A stretch of 64,000 nt of DNA from the NCBI RefSeq assembly GCF_001573155.1, contig NZ_JRWG01000001.1:310001-374000 (forward strand). The letters run 5' to 3'. The notes under the pieces are model-generated. The model saw only the letters and a list, made by a program, of their open reading frames with translations, was not told the origin of the DNA and did not search any database. The DNA is from Aequorivita aquimaris. Lineage in GTDB: Bacteria > Bacteroidota > Bacteroidia > Flavobacteriales > Flavobacteriaceae. The translations under genes were made by a program, and so were the position numbers. Shown here piece by piece: positions 43,183 to 52,699 of this stretch. The first letter of the stretch is position 1; each line of letters begins with the position of its first letter.

Positions 43183-43797
43183 ATGGCAAAGACAAATAAA
43201 AATCAAGACACCGAAGGACAGATATTGGACGCTGCAAAAAACGTGTTCCAAAAAAAGGGAATGGACGGCGCACGAATGCAGGAAATTGCGGATGCGGCAG
43301 GCATCAACAAAGCGATGCTGCACTATTACTACCGAAGCAAACAATTGCTTTTTGAAGCGGTTTTCAGCAATGCCTTTTCCCTTTTGGCACCGCAGCTCAA
43401 TAAAATTCTGAACGATGATTCCTCGATTGAAGAGAAGGTGAAAAACTTCACGCACAATTACATTTCTTTTATAATAAAGCATCCTTACCTGCCAAATTTT
43501 ATAATTCAGGAATTAAACAGAAACCCAAAGTTTTTTGAAAAAATTCAACAAAACGCTGCTTTTCCAACACTGGAAAAATTTAAAAATCAAGTGAACGAAG
43601 AAGTGGAAAAGGGCATTTTGAAACCAATAAATGGAGAGCAACTTTTCATCAATATTATATCGTTGAATATTTTTCCTTTTGTGGCTACTCCTTTGATAAA
43701 AGGATTTTTAAAATTTGACGATAAAGGCTTTAAACAATTGATGGAGCAGCGCAAAACCGCGGTTTCGGAGTTTATTATCAATTCAATTAAAAAATGA
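43183..43797 (+). CDS. TetR-family repressor of the export operon
   Basis: The 204-residue regulator has an N-terminal TetR helix-turn-helix: ILDAAKNVFQKKGMDGARMQ, then EIADAAGINKAMLHYYYRSK (to about residue 48). The variable C-terminal ligand domain follows. A perfect palindrome lies 16 bp before its ATG. It overlaps the following outer-membrane channel gene by 4 bp, so it almost certainly controls the whole export operon that runs to 51320. The inducer is unknown. Confidence 0.92.
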   Translation: MAKTNKNQDTEGQILDAAKNVFQKKGMDGARMQEIADAAGINKAMLHYYYRSKQLLFEAVFSNAFSLLAPQLNKILNDDSSIEEKVKNFTHNYISFIIKHPYLPNFIIQELNRNPKFFEKIQQNAAFPTLEKFKNQVNEEVEKGILKPINGEQLFINIISLNIFPFVATPLIKGFLKFDDKGFKQLMEQRKTAVSEFIINSIKK

Positions 43798-45056
43798 AAA
43801 ACTTTCTATTTCTATTTTTTGCTATCACTCCCCTTGTGGCATTTGCTCAGCAAACACTCACCCTGCAAGAGTGCTACGTTCTAGCGGAAAAAAATTATCC
43901 ATTGGCAAAACAGACGGTTTTATTGGAAGAAAAAACACAGTCTGAAATTGCAATCTTGGAGAAAGGAAAACTCCCAAAGTTAGACCTGAACGCGCAGGCA
44001 ACCTACCAATCGGATGTTATTGAATTGCCGCTTGCAATACCGAATTCCACAATAGAGCCGCCCAACAAAGACCAGTACCGCGCCACGCTGGACGCCAACC
44101 AATTGATTTATAACGGCGGAAATATCGCCGCAAACTCAAAACTAAAAACCGCCGAACTCGCCGCACAGCAACAGCAGGTAGCGGTAAATCTTTACACTTT
44201 AAAAAACCGCATCAACCAAAATTATTTCAGTGTTTTGCTCTTTCAGGAACAGGAAAAATTGCTCCTTTCAAAGATGGAGGTGCTCGATGCGCGTTTAAAA
44301 GAAATAAATACAGGCGTAAAATACGGCGCGGTCCTTCCCGCTTCCGAACAACTGTTGAAAGCGGAACAGCTCAAGTTAGAGCAACAACTTTCGCAGATTA
44401 ATTTCGATAAACAAAAAGCGTTGAAAAACCTATCGCTATTGGTTTTTCAGGATTTGGACAGCAACACAATCTTGGCCAAGCCAGCCATTTTCATAGCTCC
44501 CGAAATCGAGTCGCAGCGACCCGAATTGGAGCTTTTCAATCTGCAGGAAAAGCAACTGGAAACTTCAAAAGAAGTCATTTCAAAAAGCAACTTCCCAAAA
44601 TTGTTGGGGTTTGCACAGGCTGGCTATGGCAATCCGGGACTGAATATGTTGGACAATTCCTTTCAGGATTTCTATATGGTCGGTCTAAAATTGAATTGGA
44701 ACATATTTGATTGGGGCAAAACCAAGGAACAAAAACAGACCGTCGATATTTCAAAGGAAATTGTTTCCACCGAAAAAGAAACTTTTTTACTCAACAACGA
44801 AATGCAGCAGAAAGAGGCCGAAAGCGATATCGATAAATACGAGGCCATGCTTCGGAAAGACTCAGAAATTATTGAACTGCGCGAAAAAGTTTTACAGGCT
44901 ACCACTTCACAATTACAAAATGGCGCCATCACTTCTTCGGAATATATCACGGAACTGAACAATCTATTCGAAGCAAAAATCGACCAACAATTGCACGAGT
45001 TACAACTGGCGCTGGCGAAGGCAAATTATAGAATAATAAAAGGGGATTTTAAATAA
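43794..45056 (+). CDS. TolC-type outer-membrane efflux protein
   Basis: The 420-residue protein has a signal peptide (FLFLFFAITPLVAFAQQ) and two OEP repeats with long coiled-coil helices. Each starts with a LQECYVLAEKNYPLAKQ-like helix, and SRPELELFNLQEKQLETSK-like sequence opens the second. It forms the outer-membrane channel of the tripartite exporter encoded with it, between the TetR gene and the membrane-fusion gene (9 bp). Confidence 0.9.
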   Translation: MKNFLFLFFAITPLVAFAQQTLTLQECYVLAEKNYPLAKQTVLLEEKTQSEIAILEKGKLPKLDLNAQATYQSDVIELPLAIPNSTIEPPNKDQYRATLDANQLIYNGGNIAANSKLKTAELAAQQQQVAVNLYTLKNRINQNYFSVLLFQEQEKLLLSKMEVLDARLKEINTGVKYGAVLPASEQLLKAEQLKLEQQLSQINFDKQKALKNLSLLVFQDLDSNTILAKPAIFIAPEIESQRPELELFNLQEKQLETSKEVISKSNFPKLLGFAQAGYGNPGLNMLDNSFQDFYMVGLKLNWNIFDWGKTKEQKQTVDISKEIVSTEKETFLLNNEMQQKEAESDIDKYEAMLRKDSEIIELREKVLQATTSQLQNGAITSSEYITELNNLFEAKIDQQLHELQLALAKANYRIIKGDFK

Positions 45057-45065
45057 ATATTTAGG

Positions 45066-45953
45066 GTGAAAAATATAAAAACAATGGTTTTGGCAGGCTT
45101 GGTCGGAAGTTTATTCTCTTGCTCCAACGGCGAAAAAGCCGATGGATACGGCAATTTTGAAGCTACGGAAATCACAATCTCTTCCGAAGCAAACGGAAAA
45201 CTGGAATATCTGAACGTGGAGGAAGGACAGGTTCTCGAAAAAGGAACCGCGGTAGGCCTTGTTGATACCCTTCAACTTTATTTGAACAAGCAACAACTGC
45301 TTGCCCAAAAAGAAACGGTGGCATCAAAATCGGGAGGCGTTTGGTCGCAAGTAAGCGTTTTGAACGAGCAATTGCAGACCGCCAAAACCGAACAGGAACG
45401 CATCCAAAATATGTTTGCCGAAAACGCTGCCACCAAGCGCCAATTGGACCAGGCCAACAGCCAAGTGGACGTTTTGAAAAAGCAAATACAAAACGTGGAA
45501 ACCCAAAATGCGCCTATCGTGAATGAGGTAAAATCCATAGATGCCAAAGTAGCGCAAATTGAAGAGCAGATTGCTAAAAGCAAAATCACAAACCCGATAA
45601 AAGGCACGGTCCTGACCAAATATGCCGAGCCGGGCGAAATTGTCTCCTTTGGAAAACCGCTGTACAAAATCGCCGATTTGGAAGAAATGACCCTGCGCGT
45701 TTATGTAAGTGAAACGCAGCTCCCAAACATTAAAATTGGGCAGGAAATAAAAGTAAAAATTGATTCCGGTGAAGAAATGAAAGATTACCAAGGAACCATA
45801 AGTTGGATTTCGGCTTCGGCAGAGTTTACCCCCAAAATAATCCAGACCAAGGAGGAGCGGGTAAATTTGGTTTATGCGGTAAAGGTAACGGTAAAAAACG
45901 ACGGTAGTCTAAAAATCGGGATGCCGGCGGAGATGTGGATTGATAGTCGGTAG
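45066..45953 (+). CDS. HlyD-family membrane-fusion lipoprotein
   Basis: The start is probably GTG 45066, which gives the lipoprotein signal KNIKTMVLAGLVGSLFSC; ATG 45084 would shorten the basic N-region. The 295-residue protein has a biotinyl-lipoyl-like half motif (SSEANGKLEYLNVEEGQVLEK in part), a coiled-coil hairpin (about residues 80-170), the second lipoyl half (ITNPIKGTVLTKYAEPGEIV) and a beta-barrel domain. It links the inner-membrane ABC permeases to the TolC channel, as YbhG does in Escherichia coli. Confidence 0.9.
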   Translation: MKNIKTMVLAGLVGSLFSCSNGEKADGYGNFEATEITISSEANGKLEYLNVEEGQVLEKGTAVGLVDTLQLYLNKQQLLAQKETVASKSGGVWSQVSVLNEQLQTAKTEQERIQNMFAENAATKRQLDQANSQVDVLKKQIQNVETQNAPIVNEVKSIDAKVAQIEEQIAKSKITNPIKGTVLTKYAEPGEIVSFGKPLYKIADLEEMTLRVYVSETQLPNIKIGQEIKVKIDSGEEMKDYQGTISWISASAEFTPKIIQTKEERVNLVYAVKVTVKNDGSLKIGMPAEMWIDSR

Positions 45954-45975
45954 TCGGTTGAGAAAATATAAAATT

Positions 45976-46359
45976 ATGGAAACAATTGAATTTATTCTTT
46001 ATGTCGCTGATCAGGCCCGGAGCGCGGAATTTTACGAGGGACTCCTCAAAACAAGTCCGAGTTTGAACGTGCCGGGAATGACGGAATTCAACCTTTCGGA
46101 AACCGTCAAACTGGGGGTGATGCCGGAAAGTGGTATTTCGAACATTCTTGGCCCGGCAATGCCGCATCCCAAAAAAGCTAACGGCATCCCGCGTTGTGAA
46201 TTATATTTAAAGGTATCAAACCCCGCAGACTTTATTGAGCGGGCAATCCAATTGGGCGGAAAGAAGATTAGTGAACTGCAAGCACGTAATTGGGGCGATA
46301 CCGTGGGATACATCGCCGATTTGGACGGGCATGTAATCGCTTTCGCCACAAAAAAATAA
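45976..46359 (+). CDS. Glyoxalase/VOC-fold protein
   Basis: The 127-residue protein starts METIEFILYVADQARSAEFYEGLL, the usual VOC opening, and ends WGDTVGYIADLDGHVIAFA. Possible metal ligands are few (Glu in CELYLKV, and the final acidic cluster), so enzymatic activity is uncertain. Many VOC proteins bind antibiotics or act as resistance proteins, which would suit its place inside an exporter operon. Start ATG 45976 gives the conserved N-terminus. Confidence 0.82.
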   Translation: METIEFILYVADQARSAEFYEGLLKTSPSLNVPGMTEFNLSETVKLGVMPESGISNILGPAMPHPKKANGIPRCELYLKVSNPADFIERAIQLGGKKISELQARNWGDTVGYIADLDGHVIAFATKK

Positions 46360-46391
46360 ATCCTAAACTATAAACCCTAAACATTTATACT

Positions 46392-46892
46392 ATGAAAAAA
46401 ACAATCTTATCATTAGCAATTCTTTCAGCTTTATTAATAAGCTGCAACGAAACAAAACACAAGCACGAAAATACTGACACCGTTGAAACGACTGAAGGAG
46501 TCCACGAACATGAATTGGAAGAAATGGCTGCTGAAACCCACGCGATGGGCAATGCCTGGGTAAACGAGATAAAACTGAACAATGGCAACAAATGGGAAGC
46601 CAATCTGGAAACAACTGAAGGGGTGGACAAAATGCTCAATTTGGTAAAATCCAGCGACCCCAAAACCGTGGAAGATTACCACGCGCTTGCTTCAAAACTG
46701 AACGAGGAAAAAAATTATGTGGTAAAAAAATGTACCATGGAAGGTCCCTCGCACGACAACCTACACGTTTTTCTACATCCACTTATCGAAAAAATTGAGG
46801 CTTTAGGAAAGGTTTCAAGCACAGATGAAGGGGCTGAAGTTACCGCGAACATTCAAGAAAATCTGGAAGGATATTACGATTATTTTCAATAA
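46392..46892 (+). CDS. His-rich lipoprotein of unknown function
   Basis: The 166-residue protein has a lipobox (SALLISC) and then a His/Glu-rich stretch (KHKHENTDTVETTEGVHEHE, about residues 23-42) that could bind metal. The rest is helical with LHVFLHPLIEKIEALGKV near residue 120. I do not recognise a family. It lies 32 bp after the VOC gene and 12 bp before the OsmC gene in the exporter operon. Confidence 0.75.
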   Translation: MKKTILSLAILSALLISCNETKHKHENTDTVETTEGVHEHELEEMAAETHAMGNAWVNEIKLNNGNKWEANLETTEGVDKMLNLVKSSDPKTVEDYHALASKLNEEKNYVVKKCTMEGPSHDNLHVFLHPLIEKIEALGKVSSTDEGAEVTANIQENLEGYYDYFQ

Positions 46893-46904
46893 GAAATATT
46901 TAGA

Positions 46905-47366
46905 ATGATGGAAAAACACAGTTATAACGTAGATATTACCTGGCACGAGGACCGGAAGGGAATGATGTGCTCGCCCGAATTAGCTGAGGGCAATGCGCAT
47001 TCGGCCAATTGCATCGAGGTGGCCACTCCACCCGAATTCCCAAAGGGAATGCCCAATATCTGGTCGCCCGAACATCTTTTTACAGCCTCTGTGAGCAGTT
47101 GTTTGATGACCACTTTCTTGGCAATTGCCGAAAACTCAAAATTGGAATTTTCGGGTTTCAGCTGCAAATCGAAAGGCGTACTGGAAAGAGTAGACGGTAA
47201 ATATGCAATGACCGAAGTAATTCTGGAACCCACCGTAACCATTAAAGACGAAAAGGATCGCGAACGCGCGGAGCGTATCCTTCAAAAATCGGAGTCGGCT
47301 TGTTTGATCTCTAATTCAATAAAATCGAAGGTTACGATGGAAGTCACCGTCAAAGTTGAAGCGTAA
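46905..47366 (+). CDS. OsmC-family protein
   Basis: OsmC/Ohr proteins are thiol peroxidases that remove organic hydroperoxides. The 153-residue protein shows NIWSPEHLFTASVSSCLMTTF (first catalytic Cys, about residue 66) and ILQKSESACLISNSI (second Cys, about residue 130). This is the two-Cys arrangement of the family. It overlaps the next ATPase gene by one base (TAATG), so it is firmly in the exporter operon, which suggests a link between exported compounds and oxidative stress. Confidence 0.9.
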   Translation: MMEKHSYNVDITWHEDRKGMMCSPELAEGNAHSANCIEVATPPEFPKGMPNIWSPEHLFTASVSSCLMTTFLAIAENSKLEFSGFSCKSKGVLERVDGKYAMTEVILEPTVTIKDEKDRERAERILQKSESACLISNSIKSKVTMEVTVKVEA

Positions 47367-48268
47367 TGGGTATTTCCCTCAGCAATATCAGCAAATCCTA
47401 TAAAAAGGTAAAAGCGGTACAGGACATTTCGTTTGATGTGAATCCGGGCGAACTCTTTGGCCTAATCGGGCCCGATGGCGCTGGGAAAACCACCATTTTC
47501 AGGATTTTGACCACGCTGTTGATTCCCGATGAAGGCACGGCCACCGTTGCCGGATTTGATGTCGTAAAAGATTATAAGGTCATTCGCAAGGCCGTGGGCT
47601 ATATGCCCGGGCGCTTTTCGCTTTACCAAGATTTGACGGTGGAGGAAAACCTGACGTTTTTCGCCACTATTTTTGGGACAACGATTGAAGAGAACTACGA
47701 TCTGATCGAGGATATTTACGTTCAAATAAAACCCTTTAAAGATAGGCGCGCAGGAAAACTCTCCGGCGGGATGAAGCAAAAACTCGCCCTTTCCTGCGCC
47801 TTGATCCACAAACCGAAAGTGCTTTTTTTGGACGAACCCACTACTGGCGTAGATCCCGTTTCGCGAAAGGAATTTTGGGAAATGTTGAAACGCTTGCAAA
47901 AAAAGGGAATTACCATATTGGTTTCAACCCCATATATGGACGAGGCTGCATTATGCGATAGGATTGCCTTGATACAGAGCGGTGAGATTTTGGAAATCGA
48001 CACCCCCAAAGCCATTGTAAGCCAATTCCCAAAAACCATTTACAATGTTGGCGCAGATAATATGTACAAATTGATACAGTCGCTGCAACAATACGAGCAC
48101 GTATATAGCGTCTTTCCGTTTGGCGAATTTGTGCACTACACCGACAAGAGGGATTCATTTGAAATGGCCGATTTGCAATCCTATCTGGAAAAAGAAGGCC
48201 TAACAGCTATTCACATAGAATCTACCAAAGCAAATATAGAGGATGCCTTTATGGAGTTAGCGCGGTAA
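47366..48268 (+). CDS. ABC exporter ATPase, first of two
   Basis: The 300-residue ATPase has Walker A GPDGAGKTTIFR, signature LSGGMKQKLALS, Walker B VLFLDEPTTGVDP and an additional C-terminal domain (about residues 215-300). It corresponds to the first half of Escherichia coli YbhF, in which two ATPase modules are fused; here they are separate genes. It overlaps the following ATPase gene by one base (ATGA-type junction). Confidence 0.92.
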   Translation: MGISLSNISKSYKKVKAVQDISFDVNPGELFGLIGPDGAGKTTIFRILTTLLIPDEGTATVAGFDVVKDYKVIRKAVGYMPGRFSLYQDLTVEENLTFFATIFGTTIEENYDLIEDIYVQIKPFKDRRAGKLSGGMKQKLALSCALIHKPKVLFLDEPTTGVDPVSRKEFWEMLKRLQKKGITILVSTPYMDEAALCDRIALIQSGEILEIDTPKAIVSQFPKTIYNVGADNMYKLIQSLQQYEHVYSVFPFGEFVHYTDKRDSFEMADLQSYLEKEGLTAIHIESTKANIEDAFMELAR

Positions 48269-49044
48269 TGAAAGAAGAAAATGTAATAGAAGTCAATCAA
48301 TTAACCAAAACATTTGGTGATTTCACAGCTGTAAACACAATCAGTTTTGAAGTCAAAAAAGGTGAAATCTTTGGGTTTTTGGGAGCGAACGGCGCAGGAA
48401 AAACCACGGCTATGAAAATGCTTATAGGAATCTCAAAGCCTTCCTCGGGTGAAGCTACTGTTGCGGGTTTTGACGTGTATTCCCAACCGGAATCCATCAA
48501 GAAGAACATTGGCTACATGAGCCAGAAATTTGCGCTTTACGACGATTTAACCGTAAAGGAAAACATCACATTCTTTGGAGGGATCTATGGGTTGTCGAGA
48601 AAAAAAATAAAAGAGAAAAGGGAGCAATTGATTTCAGAATTGGGCCTGGAAAATATCAGCAACAAATTGGTGGGCTCCCTACCCTTGGGTTGGAAACAAA
48701 AGCTGTCGTTTTCGGTTTCGCTTTTGCACGACCCCAAGATTGTTTTTTTGGATGAGCCCACGGGCGGTGTGGACCCCATTACCCGAAGACAGTTTTGGGA
48801 AATGATCTATAAAGCCGCCGACCAAGGCACGACCATTTTCGTGACCACGCATTACATGGACGAGGCCGAATACTGCGACCGCGTTTCAATAATGGTGGAA
48901 GGAAAAATTGAAGCCCTGGACACACCGAAGAAACTGAAGGAACAATTTAAAGTTGATTCGATGAACGATGTGTTTTTGAAATTAGCGAGAATCCCATCCC
49001 CGACCCTTCCCAAAGGAAAAAGAGAAAATACCGATTGCAATTAA
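48268..49044 (+). CDS. ABC exporter ATPase, second of two
   Basis: The 258-residue ATPase has Walker A GANGAGKTTAMK, Walker B IVFLDEPTGGVDP and an H-loop FVTTHYMDE. Its signature is altered to SLPLGWKQKLSF, as in the second half of YbhF-like proteins, so the two ATPases probably work as a heterodimer. A short tail ends the frame, and a hairpin-like repeat follows before the first permease. Confidence 0.92.
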   Translation: MKEENVIEVNQLTKTFGDFTAVNTISFEVKKGEIFGFLGANGAGKTTAMKMLIGISKPSSGEATVAGFDVYSQPESIKKNIGYMSQKFALYDDLTVKENITFFGGIYGLSRKKIKEKREQLISELGLENISNKLVGSLPLGWKQKLSFSVSLLHDPKIVFLDEPTGGVDPITRRQFWEMIYKAADQGTTIFVTTHYMDEAEYCDRVSIMVEGKIEALDTPKKLKEQFKVDSMNDVFLKLARIPSPTLPKGKRENTDCN

Positions 49045-49065
49045 AAATTAACAGTGAAATAAGTT

Positions 49066-49080
49066 CTCCCCTTTGGGGAG
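49066..49080. repeat. Short palindrome of the CTCCCC/GGGGAG type
   Basis: CTCCCCTTTGGGGAG (49066-49080) is a perfect 6-bp-arm palindrome, followed by AGAGGGG. Short hairpins of this type are frequent between Bacteroidota genes (from memory). It lies within the exporter operon. Confidence 0.6.
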
Positions 49081-49092
49081 TTAGAGGGGAAA

Positions 49093-50199
49093 ATGAAACG
49101 ATTTATAGGTTTTATAAAAAAGGAATTCTACCATATCTTTCGGGATAGGCGGTCGTTGTTTATACTTTTCGGGATGCCCATTGCGCAAATTTTGCTTTTT
49201 GGCTTCGCCATTACCAATGAAATAAACAATGTGGATATCGCCATTTTGGACCATTCAAAAGATGCTTCAACCGAAGAGGTCATCAATAAGATCTCAGCTT
49301 CAAAATATTTCACCGTAAAACAGATTCTAACCCGGGAAGCCGATATAGAGACCGCCTTCAAAAAAGGAAAAATAAAAGCGGTACTGAATTTTGAAAAGCA
49401 TTTCAGCAGAAATCTAATCAAGCAAAACCAGGCAACCATCCAGATTATTACAGATGCCACGGACCCCAACACGGCCAATTCCATCACCAATTACATCAAT
49501 GCAATACTTCAAAATTATCAGCAGGAAAAAAATAGGGCGATAGTTGTGGAGTATCAGATAATTCCGCAGGCACGGATGGTTTACAACCCGGAACTCAAAA
49601 GTGTGTTTATGTTCGTCCCCGGCGTGATGACAATTATTTTGATGTTGGTTTCGGCTATGATGACTTCCATCTCCATCACCCGCGAAAAGGAATTGGGCAC
49701 CATGGAGATTCTTTTGGTTTCGCCCTTAAAACCTTTTCAGGTTATTATCGGGAAAGTGGTGCCGTACATTTTCCTATCGGTTATAAATGCAGTGGTCATC
49801 GTGCTTTTGAGCATTTTCATCTTTAAGATGCCACTGCAAGGAAGTCTGATTTTACTCGCCCTGGAGAGTGTGCTGTTTATTATCACTTCCCTTGCTTTGG
49901 GAATATTAATTTCCACCATCGCAGAAACGCAGCAATCGGCCATGATGATTTCTCTGATGGGCTTGATGCTGCCCGTAATACTGCTATCTGGGTTTATTTT
50001 TCCAATATCGAGTATGCCGGTTCCGCTTCAAATAATAAGTAACATAATTCCTGCAAAATGGTTTATCATCATCATTAAAGGCATTATGCTGAAAGGGGTG
50101 GGAATGGCCTTTATTTGGAAGGAAACGCTGATCTTGATGGGGATGACGCTTTTCTTTATTGGCTTGAGTGTAAAGAAATATAAAATACGGCTGGAATAA
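49093..50199 (+). CDS. ABC-2 type exporter permease, first of two
   Basis: The 368-residue protein has an N-terminal helix after RFIGFIKKEFYHIFRDRRS, a large periplasmic domain (about residues 40-170), and five C-terminal helices with SITREKELGTMEILLVSPL, the hallmark of YbhS/YbhR/YhiI permeases. Known relatives export drugs and cations. It ends overlapping the start of the second permease (TAATG). Confidence 0.92.
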   Translation: MKRFIGFIKKEFYHIFRDRRSLFILFGMPIAQILLFGFAITNEINNVDIAILDHSKDASTEEVINKISASKYFTVKQILTREADIETAFKKGKIKAVLNFEKHFSRNLIKQNQATIQIITDATDPNTANSITNYINAILQNYQQEKNRAIVVEYQIIPQARMVYNPELKSVFMFVPGVMTIILMLVSAMMTSISITREKELGTMEILLVSPLKPFQVIIGKVVPYIFLSVINAVVIVLLSIFIFKMPLQGSLILLALESVLFIITSLALGILISTIAETQQSAMMISLMGLMLPVILLSGFIFPISSMPVPLQIISNIIPAKWFIIIIKGIMLKGVGMAFIWKETLILMGMTLFFIGLSVKKYKIRLE

Positions 50200-51320
50200 T
50201 GAAGACCATCGGCTACATAATACAAAAGGAATTCAAGCAGATCTTTAGAAATAAAGGGATGTTGCCTATTATATTTATCCTTCCGATTTTGCAGCTCGTT
50301 ATTCTCTCCAATGCGGCCACCTACGAGGTGAAAAACATAAAATTTGCGTACGTAGATTACGACCGTACCTCAACCTCCCGTGCGCTTATTGAGAAATTTA
50401 ACGCCTCTAACTTTTTCAAGGTTCTGACCGATTTTCCCTCGCAGGAAAAAGCCAGTGCCGCGATGCTTTCAGGCGAAGTGGATGTGGTAATGGAAATTCC
50501 CAACCATTTTGAACGAAATCTGCTAAAGGAAAAAACCGCCGATCTTTCCATCACCATAAACGCCATCGATGGGGCCGCTGCTGGGGTGGAAAGCGGTTAC
50601 GTAAACCAGATTGTGCACAGTTTTAACCAAGGCGTGAAAATGACCATATTGGACACTTCAAAAAAAGTGGCGCAGCCCGTGACCATTCAGGCGATTCCCT
50701 CCTTTTGGTACAATACCACGCTGGATTATAAAACCTTTATGGTACCGGGGATTTTGGTTTTGTTGGTAACGATGATAACCCTATTTCTCTCCGGGATGAA
50801 CATCGTTCGCGAAAAGGAAATAGGCACTTTGGAGCAAATAAACGTAACGCCCATCCGCAAAAGTCAGTTTATTATCGGTAAACTTTTTCCGTTTTGGATT
50901 ATTGGAATGGGGCTGCTGACCATAGGGTTGATTCTCGCAAAACTGATCTTCAACACGCCCATGTTGGGGAGCCTGCTACTGCTGTACACCTATACTTCCA
51001 TTTATATTTTGGTAATTCTCGGGATGGGACTGCTCATTTCAAATTTTACCGACACGCAGCAGCAGGCCATGTTTATTGCCTGGTTTTTTGTCGTTATCTT
51101 TATTTTGATGAGCGGCCTTTTCACACCTATTGAAAGCATGCCAAAATGGGCGCAGATCGTTACCGAATTCAACCCTATAAAATATTTTGTCGAGATCGTG
51201 CGGATGGTTCTGCTGAAAGGATCCGGCTTGGGCGACATTTTGCCACAACTGTTAAAGACGCTGCTTTTTGCAATACTTATGAACGTATTGGCGGTTTGGA
51301 GTTATAGAAAGGTGAATTAA
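50199..51320 (+). CDS. ABC-2 type exporter permease, second of two
   Basis: The 373-residue partner permease has the same layout: IGYIIQKEFKQIFRNKGML, a periplasmic domain, and MNIVREKEIGTLEQINVTPI before the helices. With the first permease and the two ATPases it makes an inner-membrane ABC exporter that works through the HlyD-type adaptor and TolC channel. The gene ends 6 bp from the convergent RNase gene. Confidence 0.92.
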   Translation: MKTIGYIIQKEFKQIFRNKGMLPIIFILPILQLVILSNAATYEVKNIKFAYVDYDRTSTSRALIEKFNASNFFKVLTDFPSQEKASAAMLSGEVDVVMEIPNHFERNLLKEKTADLSITINAIDGAAAGVESGYVNQIVHSFNQGVKMTILDTSKKVAQPVTIQAIPSFWYNTTLDYKTFMVPGILVLLVTMITLFLSGMNIVREKEIGTLEQINVTPIRKSQFIIGKLFPFWIIGMGLLTIGLILAKLIFNTPMLGSLLLLYTYTSIYILVILGMGLLISNFTDTQQQAMFIAWFFVVIFILMSGLFTPIESMPKWAQIVTEFNPIKYFVEIVRMVLLKGSGLGDILPQLLKTLLFAILMNVLAVWSYRKVN

Positions 51321-51326
51321 AAAGCC

Positions 51327-52697
51327 TTAAACCAAAATTTCCCTTATTTCATACAACTTCGGAATACTTACTTTCCAACCATAACTATCCCGCAATTTAA
51401 CCCGCAGGGCATCCTGGGCCGTGGGTTCCCCGTGAATAAGAAAGGTTTCCTCGGGTATGTTTTTTATATTGCTTGTCCAATCCAAAAGCCCCTGCTGGTC
51501 TGCGTGTGCCGAAAGACTTTCAATATGGTGTATTTCAGCTTTTACGGGATAGTATTTTCCGAAGAATTTCAACTCATATGCACCTTCCAAAAGTTGTCTT
51601 CCACGCGTGCCTTCAGCTTGGTAACCGACTAATAAAACAGTAGTATTTTCTTTGTCAATCATCTGTTTCAAATAGGTCAAAACCCTTCCGCCAGTAACCA
51701 TTCCACTACCGGCAATCACCACTTTTGGCTGCGGATTGTCAATGGTTTTCCAAGTATCTTTATAGGAAGAAATAATGGTCATCCGATTGGTCATGGTATT
51801 GAACTCCTTCACCGACATTTTATGCCAATCCGGAAAATTTTGAAATACCGAAAGCACATTATTGCCCATTGGGCTATCAATAAATATGGGGATATTTGGA
51901 ATACGGTTTTCGTTGTATAATTTCCAAAGCAAAAACATCAGCGTCTGTAAGCGTTCCACCGCAAAGGATGGAATTATCAAATTGCCACGATTGTGAATGG
52001 TTTTGGTGATGAGCTCCACCAATTTATCTGAAACGCTTTCCTGCGGATGGAGTTTGTTTCCGTAGGTGCTTTCCATAAAAAGATAATCTGCCCATTCCGG
52101 TTTTTCGGGTGGATAAAGCAGTAAATCGTGCTCCCTGCCAATATCTCCGGAATAGACGAAAGTTTTGCCGAAAATTTCCAGCTCGATAAAAGTAGCGCCG
52201 ATAATATGCCCGTTATACCTGAAACGATATTTGATGTTTTCCGAAAGTTCAAACCATTCATCTCTTGCGTTAGATTGAAAAAATCCCAAAGTCACTTCGG
52301 CTTCCTGCACGCTATAAAACGGTTCGGCGGGTTTGTGTTTTGAATAGCCTTCCTCATTGGCTTTTTCGGCTTCCTCTTCGTGGATTTTAGCACTGTCCAA
52401 CAAAATTATTTTAGTGATTGCAAGCGTGGGTGCCGTGCCAATAATTTTTCCGCGGAAACCATGCTTTACCAATCGCGGCAGATAGCCTGTATGGTCCAAA
52501 TGGCCGTGGGTTAACAATACGACATCTATTTCTGAAACATCAATTGGCAGTTGTCCCCAATTTTTTTCGCGCAGCTCTTTTAGACCTTGGAACATGCCGC
52601 AGTCTATCAATAAATTCTTTTCCGAAGTTTCAATTAAAAACTTTGAACCTGTTACGGTTCCCGCAGCTCCGAGGAAATGTATTTTTACTTTTTGCAT
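51327..52697 (-). CDS. Beta-CASP metallo-beta-lactamase ribonuclease
   Basis: The 456-residue protein has the metallo-beta-lactamase motifs LTHGHLDHTGYLPRL (His and Asp ligands), GHIIGA, VYSGDIG, then a beta-CASP domain (about residues 200-380) and the RMMBL end with HIESLSAHADQQGLLDW and FLIHGEPTAQ. Relatives include CPSF73-like bacterial RNases (TTHA0252 type). ATG 52697 lies 3 bp after the ATP-cone gene, so it is the last gene of the universal-stress operon. RNA cleavage is likely; substrates are unknown. Confidence 0.9.
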   Translation of the reverse strand: MQKVKIHFLGAAGTVTGSKFLIETSEKNLLIDCGMFQGLKELREKNWGQLPIDVSEIDVVLLTHGHLDHTGYLPRLVKHGFRGKIIGTAPTLAITKIILLDSAKIHEEEAEKANEEGYSKHKPAEPFYSVQEAEVTLGFFQSNARDEWFELSENIKYRFRYNGHIIGATFIELEIFGKTFVYSGDIGREHDLLLYPPEKPEWADYLFMESTYGNKLHPQESVSDKLVELITKTIHNRGNLIIPSFAVERLQTLMFLLWKLYNENRIPNIPIFIDSPMGNNVLSVFQNFPDWHKMSVKEFNTMTNRMTIISSYKDTWKTIDNPQPKVVIAGSGMVTGGRVLTYLKQMIDKENTTVLLVGYQAEGTRGRQLLEGAYELKFFGKYYPVKAEIHHIESLSAHADQQGLLDWTSNIKNIPEETFLIHGEPTAQDALRVKLRDSYGWKVSIPKLYEIREILV

Positions 52698-52699
52698 AA

